NCBI GenBank assembly: GCA_036847185.1
Contig: DAIUAM010000020.1
Coordinates: 1-59,165 of the forward strand
Length of the DNA stretch: 59,165 nucleotides
Reading direction: 5' to 3'
DNA from: UBA4738 sp002413305
GTDB lineage: Bacteria; Actinomycetota; UBA4738
Under the pieces are notes generated by a model, which saw nothing but the letters and a program-made list of their open reading frames with translations, had not been told where the DNA came from and did no database searches. How positions within the stretch are numbered: position 1 is the first letter of the stretch; each line of letters opens with the position of its first letter. The position numbers were made by a program, and so were the translations under genes. This document shows, one piece after another, positions 1 to 8,063 of the stretch.

Positions 1-65
1 TCGTTTCGTGATCACGAAGGGTCTCACACGTGCTCTGACCTGCGGAAACGCCGAATCCCGGCCGG

Positions 66-149
66 TGCCCGGGGTGGGATTCGAACCCACACGCCCTTTC
101 GGGCCGCGGCTTTTAAGGCCGCTACGTCTTCCAGTTCCGACACCCGGGC
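66..149 (-). tRNA. tRNA-Leu (anticodon UAA)
   Basis: On the minus strand the sequence folds as a class II tRNA. The acceptor stem is GCCCGGG/CCCGGGC, the anticodon stem is GCGGC/GCCGC around loop CTTAAAA (anticodon UAA, reading UUA), a long variable arm GCCCGAAAGGGC follows, and the T arm is GTGGG-TTCGAAT-CCCAC. The long variable arm and anticodon together identify leucine. CCA is not encoded. Confidence 0.95.
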
Positions 150-158
150 CTTCGGCCA

Positions 159-187
159 AGCATACGCGGAGGCTCGGAAGCCACGAA
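159..187 (-). promoter_or_regulatory. Putative promoter of tRNA-Leu
   Basis: The minus strand shows TATGCT (159-164) as a -10 box, 17 nt downstream of a weak -35 TTCGTG (182-187). It ends 9 nt before the mature tRNA. The tRNA-Ala gene near 47 kb has a comparable box (TACGCT) at a similar distance. Confidence 0.35.
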
Positions 188-280
188 CCTGAAAACTGCG
201 CGGATTCCTGGGGCGACATGAGGCCATCCGAACCACTCACTTGCCATCGCCCGTTAGACTGCGGGGCCGAGGGGTGCGAC

Positions 281-1189
281 ATGACGCGATGGAACAGACT
301 CATACCTTCCCTCGTGTTCATCTGTCTCCTGGCGGGGTCCTGTGGGGCGTCGAAGCCGCTCGGGGAACCGTCGTCCCCCGGCCAGGCGAATCCCACGAGA
401 TCCATCGCCGTTTCGGTACCGGCGAGTTCGATCTACCTGCTCGATCCCGCCACCCAGCAGGTTCGGACTGAAGTCCGGGGCCTGACCGACTTCCAGGCGG
501 GGTACGCGGCCTGGTCGCCCGACCACCGGCACCTGGCGTACGGGGACAACGCCATCGTGACCGTGGACACGCTCACCGGCCGCCCGAGCGTGCTGGTCCG
601 GGGGCCTTCGCTGTCGATGCCCGCTTGGAGCCCGGACGGCCTGCGCATCGCCTACGGCGACGGCCGCGACCTGTGGGTCAGCCCCGCGTCGAAGGTCGCC
701 GCCACCTACCTGCAGCTTCCTCTCTCGCTCGCACCGCTCGATATGGATTGGGGCCGATCCGGGCTGATCGCCTTCCAGGGGCTCCGGCTCGAATGTCACG
801 TTCCCCTGGGGTGCTCCTCGACGAACAGCAGCGACCTGTGGACGGTTCGGCCGGACGGGACGGGCCTCAAGCAGCTCACCAACGTCGGCGACGTCTCCGC
901 CCCCCGATGGTCGCCCGACGGGCGGCGGATCGTGTTCGTTCGGCGCTCGGGCGCGGAGGGGCCCGGCCAGCTGTGGTCGGTGGCCGCCGACGGGACCGGG
1001 GCCGCCCGGCTGGTCGCCGGCAAGGACGTCCTGGGCGGGGACTGGTCGCCCGACAGCCGGCAGATCGCCGTCGTCGCCACCGGGCCCCTGCCGAAGACGC
1101 TGCGGGTCTGGATCGGGAGCGCCGACGGACGGGGCCTTCGGGCGGTTGGACCGATCATCCGCGGCGCGCAGGCCTCCATCGACTGGTAG
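281..1189 (+). CDS. Secreted lipoprotein with PD40/TolB-like beta-propeller repeats
   Basis: A 302-residue protein. I start at the ATG preceded by GAGGGG about 7 nt upstream; the longer open frame runs back through tRNA-Leu and is not credible. Residues 1-25 form a lipoprotein-like signal peptide with Cys at LLAGSC. The body repeats the WSPDG pattern of PD40/WD40-like propellers (WSPDHRHLAYGD, WSPDGLRIAYGD, RWSPDGRRIVFV, WSPDSRQIAVV), as in TolB-type C-terminal domains. The role is probably extracytoplasmic protein or ligand binding. Nothing in the sequence indicates an enzyme. It is convergent with the cyclophilin gene, whose end lies 15 nt away. Confidence 0.8.
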   Translation: MTRWNRLIPSLVFICLLAGSCGASKPLGEPSSPGQANPTRSIAVSVPASSIYLLDPATQQVRTEVRGLTDFQAGYAAWSPDHRHLAYGDNAIVTVDTLTGRPSVLVRGPSLSMPAWSPDGLRIAYGDGRDLWVSPASKVAATYLQLPLSLAPLDMDWGRSGLIAFQGLRLECHVPLGCSSTNSSDLWTVRPDGTGLKQLTNVGDVSAPRWSPDGRRIVFVRRSGAEGPGQLWSVAADGTGAARLVAGKDVLGGDWSPDSRQIAVVATGPLPKTLRVWIGSADGRGLRAVGPIIRGAQASIDW

Positions 1190-1204
1190 CCGAGGAAGGA
1201 CCGC

Positions 1205-1714
1205 TCACCCCTCCGAGATCGCCACCGTCCGGATCGTGACCGGCTCGCGGGGCCGGTCGCCATGCCCGGTCGGGGTCGAGCCGATCGCCTGCACGACATC
1301 CATGCCCTCCCGGACCTTCCCGAAGATCGAGTAGGCCTTCGGCAGGCGCTGGCCCTGCGGTCCGCAGACGATGAAGAACTGGCTGCCGTTCGTGTTCGGG
1401 CCCGCGTTCGCCATGGCCAGCGTGCCGAGCTCGTAGCGAAGGTCATCGTGGAGCTCGTCCTCGAACTCGTAGCCCGGACCTCCGGAGCCCGTGCCTTGCG
1501 GATCGCCGCCCTGGATGACGAACCCGTCGATCACCCGGTGGAAGACCACGCCGTCGTAGAAGCCCTGACGGGCCAGGAAGACGAAGTTGTTGACGGTCCT
1601 GGGTGCGTCGGCGGCGAACAGCCCCACCACGATGTCCCCGTGGGAGGTCTTCAGCGTCGCGGAGTAGGTCTTGTCCGGGTCGAGCTGCATCTGGGGTGGA
1701 CTCGGATATCGCAT
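1205..1714 (-). CDS. Peptidyl-prolyl cis-trans isomerase, cyclophilin type
   Basis: A 169-residue cyclophilin that would catalyse proline cis-trans isomerisation in the cytoplasm. Hallmarks are FHRVIDGFVIQGGDPQGTG (catalytic Arg and the QGGD core), NGSQFFIV and FGKV. There is no signal or membrane segment. The ATG has AGAGGA about 9 nt upstream. It follows a second, membrane-anchored cyclophilin after 15 nt and is probably co-transcribed with it. The length is usual for single-domain bacterial cyclophilins. Confidence 0.93.
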   Translation of the reverse strand: MRYPSPPQMQLDPDKTYSATLKTSHGDIVVGLFAADAPRTVNNFVFLARQGFYDGVVFHRVIDGFVIQGGDPQGTGSGGPGYEFEDELHDDLRYELGTLAMANAGPNTNGSQFFIVCGPQGQRLPKAYSIFGKVREGMDVVQAIGSTPTGHGDRPREPVTIRTVAISEG

Positions 1715-1729
1715 CGGAGAGAGTCCTCT

Positions 1730-2566
1730 CTAGGAAACCTTGACGGTCACCTTGGTCATGTAAACGGTCTGCGCCGGGGCGCCGTCGCTCCCGCCGCCTT
1801 GGATGGGGATCGCGGCGATCTTGTTCACCACGTCCAAACCGCTGGTGACGTGTCCCACGATGGCGTACTGGCCGGTCCCGCCTGGGGCCAGTGCCGACTG
1901 CGCGGAGGCGGCCGTGACGATGAAGAACTGGCTGCCGGCGGTGCCGTTCGGCTCGGACCCCGACTTCGCCATGGCCACCGTGCCGATCGGGTACTGGGCG
2001 TTCGAACCGGGAGCGTCGACCGTCGAGTACCCCGGCCCACCCGTCCCGTCGCCCTTCGGGTCGCCGCCCTGGATCACGAAGCCCTGGGCGATCCGGTGGA
2101 AGATCAGGCCGTCGTAGAAGTGATGCTGGATCAGGAAGACCATACTGTTGACGGTGTTCGGCGCCTGTTTCGGGTCGAACGCGATCTTGATCGTGCCGCA
2201 GGACGTCTCCATGGTGACCGTGTAGGTCTTCTTGGTGTCGATCGTCATGGGCGGCGCCTTCGCATACGTCGCCTTGGTCTGCGAAGCGGCCGCCGGAACG
2301 GTCCCAGCGCACGCGACGGCGGTTGCGGTCGGAGAGGGTGAGGCGCTCGGCGTCGGGCTAAGGGAGTGCGTGGGCGTGGGCTTCGCGGCGGCCTTTGCCT
2401 TCTTGCCGAAGAAGACCAGCTTCGCCCCCACCGCCAGCCCGGCCACTGCGACGATGAAGGCGACGGCTATGGCCAGAACTCGCTGGCGGCGCTTGCGACG
2501 ACGTTCGGCCTGGCGACGCGCGGCGAGCTTGGCCAGGTGACGATCACGCGTCCTGCGGTTCGACAT
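1730..2566 (-). CDS. Membrane-anchored cyclophilin-type peptidyl-prolyl isomerase
   Basis: A 278-residue protein. A strongly basic N-terminus (many Arg/Lys, residues 1-28) precedes one membrane helix (about 29-50), a Pro/Ser/Thr linker (about 55-85) and a cyclophilin domain from about residue 110. The domain shows FHRIAQGFVIQGGDPKG, GSQFFIV and IVGHVTSG. Topology suggests the isomerase domain lies outside the membrane and assists folding of exported proteins. The start MSNRRTR was chosen because the upstream gene ends 15 nt before it. The tandem arrangement with a soluble paralogue looks like an old duplication. Confidence 0.9.
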   Translation of the reverse strand: MSNRRTRDRHLAKLAARRQAERRRKRRQRVLAIAVAFIVAVAGLAVGAKLVFFGKKAKAAAKPTPTHSLSPTPSASPSPTATAVACAGTVPAAASQTKATYAKAPPMTIDTKKTYTVTMETSCGTIKIAFDPKQAPNTVNSMVFLIQHHFYDGLIFHRIAQGFVIQGGDPKGDGTGGPGYSTVDAPGSNAQYPIGTVAMAKSGSEPNGTAGSQFFIVTAASAQSALAPGGTGQYAIVGHVTSGLDVVNKIAAIPIQGGGSDGAPAQTVYMTKVTVKVS

Positions 2567-2580
2567 AGGGGACGCCCAGT

Positions 2581-3987
2581 CTACGGAGCGCCCGAGTCTT
2601 CGACCAGCCGGTACGCGAGGCCGTCGAGGATGTCGGTCTCCGAGACGATGGCCCGGTCGAACCCCCACCGCTGCATGACGGCCACCAGGATGGCCGCGCC
2701 GGCGGGGATGACGTCCTCCCGGCCTGGAGCCATGACCGGGATCGCCCGGCGCTCCTCGGTGGTCATGTCGGCCAGGATCCGGAAGACGCGTTCGGCGTCC
2801 TCGCGCTTCAGGATGGTTCGGTGGAGCCGGTCCGGGTCGTACTCGGGCAGCGCGAGGGCGATGGCTTGCACGGTGGTTGAGGTGCCGGCCACCGCGATCA
2901 GCGTCTTCGCGTCGAACACCGGGATCCGGTCCTCGACCTGGGTCAGAACCCCGGTGACGGCCAGTTCGAGGTGGTCGAGCTCCTTGTACGTCGGAGGATC
3001 GGTGTGCAGGTGGCGCTCGGTGAGCCGGACGCTCCCGATCTGGGCCGAGATCGCCGCATCGGGGCGGTCGGTGCCGACGACGAACTCGGTGCTCCCTCCG
3101 CCGATGTCCAGGACCAGGTACGGGGGCTCGGCGTCCGTCAACCCTCGTGTGGCGCCGATGAACGAGAGCTCGGCCTCCTGTTCGCCGGGCAGGACCTCCA
3201 TGGGTTCCCCGGTCAGACGCCGGACGGCCTGGGCGAGTTCGTCACGGTTGGCCGCGTCCCGCACCGCGCTCGTCGCGGCCAGGTGGACCCGTTCCGCCCC
3301 CAGCGCCCGGGCCCGCCGGCAGTACCACTCGAGGACGTGTACGGTCCGGCGGAGGGCTTCGGGATCGATCCGGCCGGTCCGGTCCACTCCCTGGCCGAGG
3401 CGGGTGATGACCATGTCGCGGGCCAGGTCCTGGAGGTGGCCGTCGGACTCGGTCCACCGGACGACGAGGAGCCGGATCGAATTCGTCCCCAGGTCGATCG
3501 CGGCCACCCGCCGGGAGGGCTTCTCGTAGTGGACCGGCTCGCCCTCGGCGAGGCGTCCGGCCACCCAGACACCGATCGGATCCTCGCCACCGCCCAGGTG
3601 GTACGCGTAGTGCGCGTGGAGGCACTTCACGCCGTGCGACGAACCGGCCACGCCGCCCCACCCCTCCGCGCCCGGGTGCATGCGCCCTCGCTCCCGCGCG
3701 TAGGCCTCGTGCGCCGTGCGGAGTCCGGTTCCAAGCTGAGGGTCGATCTCCGCCTGTTGTTCGAGCCGCTTGATCCACCCCTCGGATTCCAGGCGGGAGA
3801 CCGCTTTGACCGCGTCCGGGCAGGTCAGCCAGTAGACGGTCGGGAACGGGTGGCCTTCATCGTCGACGGGCCGGTTGCGGATGACCAGCGGATGGCCGGG
3901 GCCGCAGCGCGCCACGACGGAGAAGGGAACGGTGGGGTTGCGCCCGAGCTGGGCGGCGACAGCTTCGCGGTCCGCCGAACCGGCTAT
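2581..3987 (-). CDS. DUF501 domain fused to Ppx/GppA exopolyphosphatase
   Basis: The N-terminal ~165 residues match DUF501 (AAQLGRNPTVPFSVVARC, PFPTVYWLTCPDAV, HEAYARERGRMHPG). The rest is a Ppx/GppA phosphatase that would hydrolyse polyphosphate or pppGpp: AAIDLGTNSIRLLV (phosphate 1 loop), ATSAVRDAANRDE, VLDIGGGSTEFVVG (phosphate 2) and VAGTSTTVQA. In Actinobacteria these are usually two adjacent genes beside ftsB; here they share one frame. No ATG, GTG or TTG lies between the upstream S1 stop and the first conserved DUF501 block. I place the start tentatively at ATA (3985-3987), which overlaps the S1 stop as ATAG. The first canonical alternative is GTG at 3915, inside DUF501 and without an SD. 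A frameshift from the S1 gene is also possible. Confidence 0.82.
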   Translation of the reverse strand: MAGSADREAVAAQLGRNPTVPFSVVARCGPGHPLVIRNRPVDDEGHPFPTVYWLTCPDAVKAVSRLESEGWIKRLEQQAEIDPQLGTGLRTAHEAYARERGRMHPGAEGWGGVAGSSHGVKCLHAHYAYHLGGGEDPIGVWVAGRLAEGEPVHYEKPSRRVAAIDLGTNSIRLLVVRWTESDGHLQDLARDMVITRLGQGVDRTGRIDPEALRRTVHVLEWYCRRARALGAERVHLAATSAVRDAANRDELAQAVRRLTGEPMEVLPGEQEAELSFIGATRGLTDAEPPYLVLDIGGGSTEFVVGTDRPDAAISAQIGSVRLTERHLHTDPPTYKELDHLELAVTGVLTQVEDRIPVFDAKTLIAVAGTSTTVQAIALALPEYDPDRLHRTILKREDAERVFRILADMTTEERRAIPVMAPGREDVIPAGAAILVAVMQRWGFDRAIVSETDILDGLAYRLVEDSGAP

Positions 3988-4349
3988 TTGCGCTTGTTCT
4001 CGACGGAGCGCTTGAAGTCCACCTGGCGCTCCTCGGACTGCTTGAGGAACCGCTTCAGCTTCTGTTCGAACTCGGGGTCCTTGCCGGAACGCCGGTCGAT
4101 CCGCGGGGCGGGGTCCTGCAGAGCCTTGATCGAGAGGTCGATCTTGCCGTCTTCCTTGATGGCCACCACCTTGGCCTGGACCTTGTCGTTCAGATGGAGG
4201 TGCTCCTCGACCGACCGAACGTAGTTCCGATCGATCTCCGAGATGTGCACCAGGCCCATCCGGCCATCTTCGAGCTGGAGGAACGCCCCGTATGGGGTGA
4301 TGCGCTGGACGCTTCCCTCCACGACCGCTCCGACCTCTACCTCTGCGAT
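3984..4349 (-). CDS. Small S1 RNA-binding domain protein
   Basis: One S1/OB-fold domain related to general stress protein 13 and RpsA repeats: VEGSVQRITPYGAFLQL, GLVHISEID, KVVAIKEDGKIDLSIK, followed by a basic tail ending KRK. Probably binds RNA or ribosomes. The usual family N-terminus (EVGxVVEG) lies upstream of the first canonical start (GTG at 4322). In that stretch a GAGAGGAG Shine-Dalgarno sits 5 nt before ATC (4347-4349), so I propose an AUC start. If 4322 is used instead the protein is 112 residues. It lies directly upstream of DUF501-Ppx with a 4-nt overlap. Confidence 0.75.
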   Translation of the reverse strand: MAEVEVGAVVEGSVQRITPYGAFLQLEDGRMGLVHISEIDRNYVRSVEEHLHLNDKVQAKVVAIKEDGKIDLSIKALQDPAPRIDRRSGKDPEFEQKLKRFLKQSEERQVDFKRSVENKRK

Positions 4350-4461
4350 TGGAACTCCTCTCCGCGTGTCCGACTGGACAGGAAGGCACTATCCCACCGG
4401 CCCCCAAGGCCGTCAACAGGTCGAAGGCCGGAGAGTGGGAGCCCGTTGCTGCACGGATCGC

Positions 4462-5448
4462 TCAGCCCGCTTCGCGGTTCTCCGCGACGGGAGCGCCCTC
4501 CGACCTTCCATCGCTCGGTTCGACGGGTTCGATCAGCGGCGCCGGCTCGACGCGCTCGTCGGCTTCGGTGGCCGGTGGCCGGACGAGGCTCCGCGGCCAC
4601 AGCCGCTCCTTCTTGACCACGTTGATCTCGGCGCAGTACAGGGTGATCTGGGCCCCCAGGTAGATCCACGCGAGCAGCCCGATGACCAGTGCGAACGTGC
4701 CGTAGACCTCGCTGGCGTTCTTGATCTGGTGCGTCACGTAGTAGCCACCCGCCGACTGGAGGATCGTCCACAGGACCGCTGCCGTCATCGCACCTGGGAA
4801 CACGTCCCGCCGGGACAGGCGGGTGCTGGTCAGCACCTGGAACGTGAGCATGAACAGGAGCAGGTTCAGCACCAGCGTCGCCGCGATGCCGCCGATGCGA
4901 AGCGGGACCGCCGTCGCGCCGCTGGTCGTGCCGAGACCCGACGCGAACGTCGCCACCACGGTGATGGTCCCCAGGATGGCCAGCATGAGCAGGCCCCGGA
5001 ACTTCGACTTCAGGAAGTTCGGCCACCGCTCGTTCGGCACGCGCCACACGGTGTTCATGGCGTTCTGCGCGGCCTGGGTCACGCCCAGCCCCGCCCACAG
5101 GGTGGCCAGGATGCCGACGATCAGGGCGACACCGCTGCCCGAGAGCGAATGGATGTTCTTCGAGATCTGGTCGCCGATCACGGGGAAGTCCCGGAGCGCC
5201 GACGTCACCACGCTCTGCTGGAGCTTCGGGTTCCCCCGCAGCAGGATCCCGAGCACGCTCACGAAGACCAGCAGCAGCGGGAACAGCGAGAAGAATCCGA
5301 AGTAGGCGATCAGGGCGGCCAGGTTCCCCGCCTTGTCCTCGCCGAACTTCTTCACCACGCCGAACGGGAACGCCGTCCACCGGCGACCCTGCTGGAACCG
5401 GTCGACCGCCCGGAGGATCCTCGGGATCGGACCGCTCACCCCGTCCAT
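4462..5448 (-). CDS. YihY/virulence factor BrkB family inner-membrane protein
   Basis: A 328-residue integral membrane protein with about six hydrophobic segments (near residues 42-70, 105-128, 150-172, 180-208, 215-238, 245-270). Family signatures include AALIAYFGFFSLFPLLLV, TLWAGLGVTQAAQNAMNTVW and GGYYVTHQIKNASEVYGTF. Function is not settled; proposed roles include transport, and the name RNase BN is historical and wrong. A Glu/Pro-rich cytoplasmic tail of about 40 residues follows the last helix. The start is ATG at MDGVSGP; further upstream sequence is low-complexity Arg/Pro/Ser and not family-like. Confidence 0.85.
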   Translation of the reverse strand: MDGVSGPIPRILRAVDRFQQGRRWTAFPFGVVKKFGEDKAGNLAALIAYFGFFSLFPLLLVFVSVLGILLRGNPKLQQSVVTSALRDFPVIGDQISKNIHSLSGSGVALIVGILATLWAGLGVTQAAQNAMNTVWRVPNERWPNFLKSKFRGLLMLAILGTITVVATFASGLGTTSGATAVPLRIGGIAATLVLNLLLFMLTFQVLTSTRLSRRDVFPGAMTAAVLWTILQSAGGYYVTHQIKNASEVYGTFALVIGLLAWIYLGAQITLYCAEINVVKKERLWPRSLVRPPATEADERVEPAPLIEPVEPSDGRSEGAPVAENREAG

Positions 5449-5515
5449 CCACGGTCGTTCGACATGTGCGTACGGTACCCGCCGGCGAGCCGGCCCGAAC
5501 GTGCCCGGCGACGGC

Positions 5516-5857
5516 TCAGCAGGCCGGTGGCTCGACCTTCCCGGACTTCGGGACCACGATGAAACCGATCTCACCCGGCTTCACCATGCCCAGGCATTCG
5601 CGGGCCACCTGTTCGAGGTAGGCGGGGCTCCGGAGCAGCTTGACCTGACGTTCGAGCGCGGCGTTCTGCTGCTCGAGGACCTGGGTCTGCTTCTCGATCT
5701 GGATCAACCGGCTCCGCTGGGCGAGGTAGGTCCGGAACGGGACGATGAAGGAGAAGAGCAGGACCAGCACCACGACCGTCAGGACGGCCGCCCTCGGCGT
5801 CAGCCGGACGCGGGAACGGGGCCGCCGCCCGGCCGCTTCGGCGCCCGCGATGCTCAC
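5516..5857 (-). CDS. FtsB/DivIC-like septum formation initiator
   Basis: A 113-residue bitopic membrane protein with a short basic cytoplasmic N-terminus, one membrane helix at about 22-42, a coiled coil at about 45-75 (QIEKQTQVLEQQNAALERQ) and a C-terminal part containing ARECLGMVKPGEIGFIV. This is the architecture of the FtsB/DivIC divisome subunit that partners FtsL/FtsQ. The GTG start overlaps the enolase stop by 4 nt (GTGA). Position directly after eno is conserved in Actinobacteria and supports the call. Confidence 0.85.
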   Translation of the reverse strand: MSIAGAEAAGRRPRSRVRLTPRAAVLTVVVLVLLFSFIVPFRTYLAQRSRLIQIEKQTQVLEQQNAALERQVKLLRSPAYLEQVARECLGMVKPGEIGFIVVPKSGKVEPPAC

Positions 5858-7215
5858 TCGGCCGGCTCCTCCGCGGGTCCGGTGACGTCGTCGGCGTCCT
5901 CCACCAAGCCGCCCGCGTCCTCGTCCTCGTCCTCCGGCGCGCTCATCCGGCCGAACGGCTGCCGCCCCGCGTACCGGGCCGTCTCCCCCAGCTCCTCCTC
6001 GATCCGGAGCAGCTGGTTGTACTTGGCGACCCGCTCGCTTCGGGCCGGCGCGCCCGTCTTGATCTGTCCGGCGTTGGTCGCCACGGCAAGATCCGCGATC
6101 GTGGTGTCCTCGGTCTCGCCCGAACGATGGCTGATGACGACGCCGTAGCTCGCTTCCTTCGCCATCCGGATCACGTCGAGCGTCTCGGACAGCGTGCCGA
6201 TCTGGTTCAGCTTGATGAGGATCGCGTTGGCGGCGTCCTCTTCGATCCCCCGTTCCAGGCGCTCCGGGTTGGTGACGAAGAGGTCGTCGCCCACGATCTG
6301 GATGCGGTCGTCGAGCGCCTCCGTGATGGCCATCCAGCCGTCCCAATCGTCCTCGGCCAAGGGGTCCTCGATCGACACGATCGGGTAGTCGTCGATGAGG
6401 GCCGAATAGAAGGCGATCATGTCGGCCGCCGTCCGAGGCCGCCCCTCCAGGTGGTAGGCATCGTCGTGGAAGAACTCCGAAGCGGCCGGGTCCAGGGCGA
6501 TGGCCACCTCGGCGCCCGGTTCGAATCCGGCGGCGGAGATCGCGTCGATCAGCAGGTCCAGAGCCTCCCGGGCGGTGGAGATGCGCGGGGCGAACCCGCC
6601 TTCATCCCCCACGCCCGACGCGAGCCCCTTCGACTTCAGGATCGTGTGGAGTGCCTGGTAGCACTCGCCGCCCCACCGGAGGGCCTCCGCGAACGACGCG
6701 GCGCCCAGGGGAGCGAGCATGAACTCCTGGGGCTCGAGCTCGTTGTCCGAATGCACCCCGCCGTTGATGACGTTCATCTGCGGTACGGGCAGGATGTGGC
6801 CCTGCGTGCCGCCGAGGTAGCGGTGGAGCGGGAGGCCGAGTGAGGCGGCGGCCGCCTTCGCCACCGCCAGGCTGACCCCGAGGATCGCGTTCGCCCCCAG
6901 CCGGCCCTTGTTCGCCGTGCCGTCCAGCTCGGTGATGACCCGGTCGATCTCCCGCTGGTTCAGGGCGTCCATGCCCTCGACCTCGGGGGCGATCTCCTCC
7001 TCGACGTTGTGGCAGGCGTCGAGGACGCCTTTGCCGCCGAAGCGGGAGGAGTCGCCGTCCCGCAGCTCGACCGCCTCGTGGGAGCCGGTCGAGGCGCCGG
7101 AAGGAACGGCAGCCCGGCCGAGGCTTCCGTCGGCCAGGAGGACCTCGACCTCGACCGTGGGGTTTCCGCGGGAGTCGAGGATCTCGCGCGCGCGAACCTC
7201 GTCGATGGTGACCAT
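5854..7215 (-). CDS. eno: Enolase
   Basis: A 453-residue phosphopyruvate hydratase converting 2-phosphoglycerate to phosphoenolpyruvate in glycolysis. Diagnostic stretches are AREILDSRGNPTVEVEV, SGASTGSHEAVELRDGD, GGVHSDNELEPQEFM, GDEGGFAP, SIEDPLAEDDWDGW, GDDLFVTNPERLE, ILIKLNQIGTL (catalytic Lys) and VVISHRSGETEDTTIADL. An acidic tail of about 30 residues extends beyond the usual end. The gene stop overlaps the ftsB-like start. The PEP made here also feeds DAHP synthase of the aromatic operon in this window. Confidence 0.98.
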   Translation of the reverse strand: MVTIDEVRAREILDSRGNPTVEVEVLLADGSLGRAAVPSGASTGSHEAVELRDGDSSRFGGKGVLDACHNVEEEIAPEVEGMDALNQREIDRVITELDGTANKGRLGANAILGVSLAVAKAAAASLGLPLHRYLGGTQGHILPVPQMNVINGGVHSDNELEPQEFMLAPLGAASFAEALRWGGECYQALHTILKSKGLASGVGDEGGFAPRISTAREALDLLIDAISAAGFEPGAEVAIALDPAASEFFHDDAYHLEGRPRTAADMIAFYSALIDDYPIVSIEDPLAEDDWDGWMAITEALDDRIQIVGDDLFVTNPERLERGIEEDAANAILIKLNQIGTLSETLDVIRMAKEASYGVVISHRSGETEDTTIADLAVATNAGQIKTGAPARSERVAKYNQLLRIEEELGETARYAGRQPFGRMSAPEDEDEDAGGLVEDADDVTGPAEEPAE

Positions 7216-7227
7216 GGAGTGGCCTTG

Positions 7228-7233
7228 ATTCTA
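7228..7233 (-). promoter_or_regulatory. Putative -10 box of eno
   Basis: TAGAAT on the minus strand lies 12 nt before the enolase ATG, in the 47-nt gap after mazG. No good -35 is visible at 16-18 nt. It could give enolase its own transcript besides read-through from mazG. Confidence 0.35.
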
Positions 7234-7262
7234 GGGCGCGCGCGGCCCAGAAGCCGTGAGGC

Positions 7263-8060
7263 TCAGCGGGCCGCTCGGAACCGGGCCAGGAGCTCGTCTT
7301 CGGGCAGCGCCTCCAGCGACACCCCCTGGCCGGCCGCGGTGGCCTTCATCCGTTCGAACCGTTCGGCGAACCGGCGGGTGGCCTTGCGCAGCGCGGTCTC
7401 CGGGTCCACGTTGAACCGCCGTCCGACGGCCGCGGCGGCGAACAGCAGGTCGCCGAGCTCGTCCTCCACCCGGTCCGGCTCCCCTTCGACCGCCCGGGAG
7501 AGTTCGTCCAGCTCCTCGCGGACCTTGCCCAGGGCGGCCTCCGCCGTCCGCCAGTCGAACCCGACCCCGGCCGCCCGCAGTTGGACCTTCGACGCACGAG
7601 CCAGGGCGGGAAGCGTCGAGGGGATCTCCTCGTCGATGCCGTGCTCGCCCTTCTCCTCGGTCTTGATGCGCTCCCAGTTCACCAGGACCTCGGCGGCGGA
7701 CCCGACGACCACGTCCCCGAACACGTGCGGGTGCCGCCGGATCAGCTTCGCGGTGATCGCCTCGGCCACGTCGTCGACGTCGAAGTCCCCCGCCTGCATG
7801 GCCATCTCGGCGTGGAACACGACCTGGAGCAGGAGGTCCCCCAGCTCGTCCCGGAGGGCGCCCATGTCCCCGGCGTCGATCGCCTCCAGCGTCTCGTGGG
7901 TCTCCTCCAGGAGGTGGCGGGCGAGCGTCCGGTGGGTCTGTTCCGCGTCCCAAGGGCAACCGCCGGGGCTGCGGAGGCGGTGCATCACCCGGAGGAGGTC
8001 CAGGAGGCGGGCCCCTCCGGCCTTCGACGGGACCGGCCCGGTCGCGACGTCGCGGTCCAC
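7263..8060 (-). CDS. mazG: Nucleoside triphosphate pyrophosphohydrolase MazG
   Basis: A 265-residue, two-domain MazG that hydrolyses non-canonical or excess NTPs to NMP and pyrophosphate. Both helical repeats carry the metal-binding acidic pattern: HLLEETHETLEAID with DELGDLLLQVVFHAEM in the first, and VREELDELSRAVEGEP with VEDELGDLLFAAAA in the second. CPWDAEQTH before repeat one is also typical. The GTG start lies 3 nt after the stop of the upstream lipoprotein gene, so translation is probably coupled. Neighbouring eno is the usual actinobacterial context. Confidence 0.95.
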   Translation of the reverse strand: MDRDVATGPVPSKAGGARLLDLLRVMHRLRSPGGCPWDAEQTHRTLARHLLEETHETLEAIDAGDMGALRDELGDLLLQVVFHAEMAMQAGDFDVDDVAEAITAKLIRRHPHVFGDVVVGSAAEVLVNWERIKTEEKGEHGIDEEIPSTLPALARASKVQLRAAGVGFDWRTAEAALGKVREELDELSRAVEGEPDRVEDELGDLLFAAAAVGRRFNVDPETALRKATRRFAERFERMKATAAGQGVSLEALPEDELLARFRAAR

Positions 8061-8063
8061 GGC

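Noticed and set aside
8..280. N-terminal extension of the first lipoprotein frame
   Set aside because: It runs through tRNA-Leu on the other strand and precedes a clear signal peptide with its own ATG and SD.
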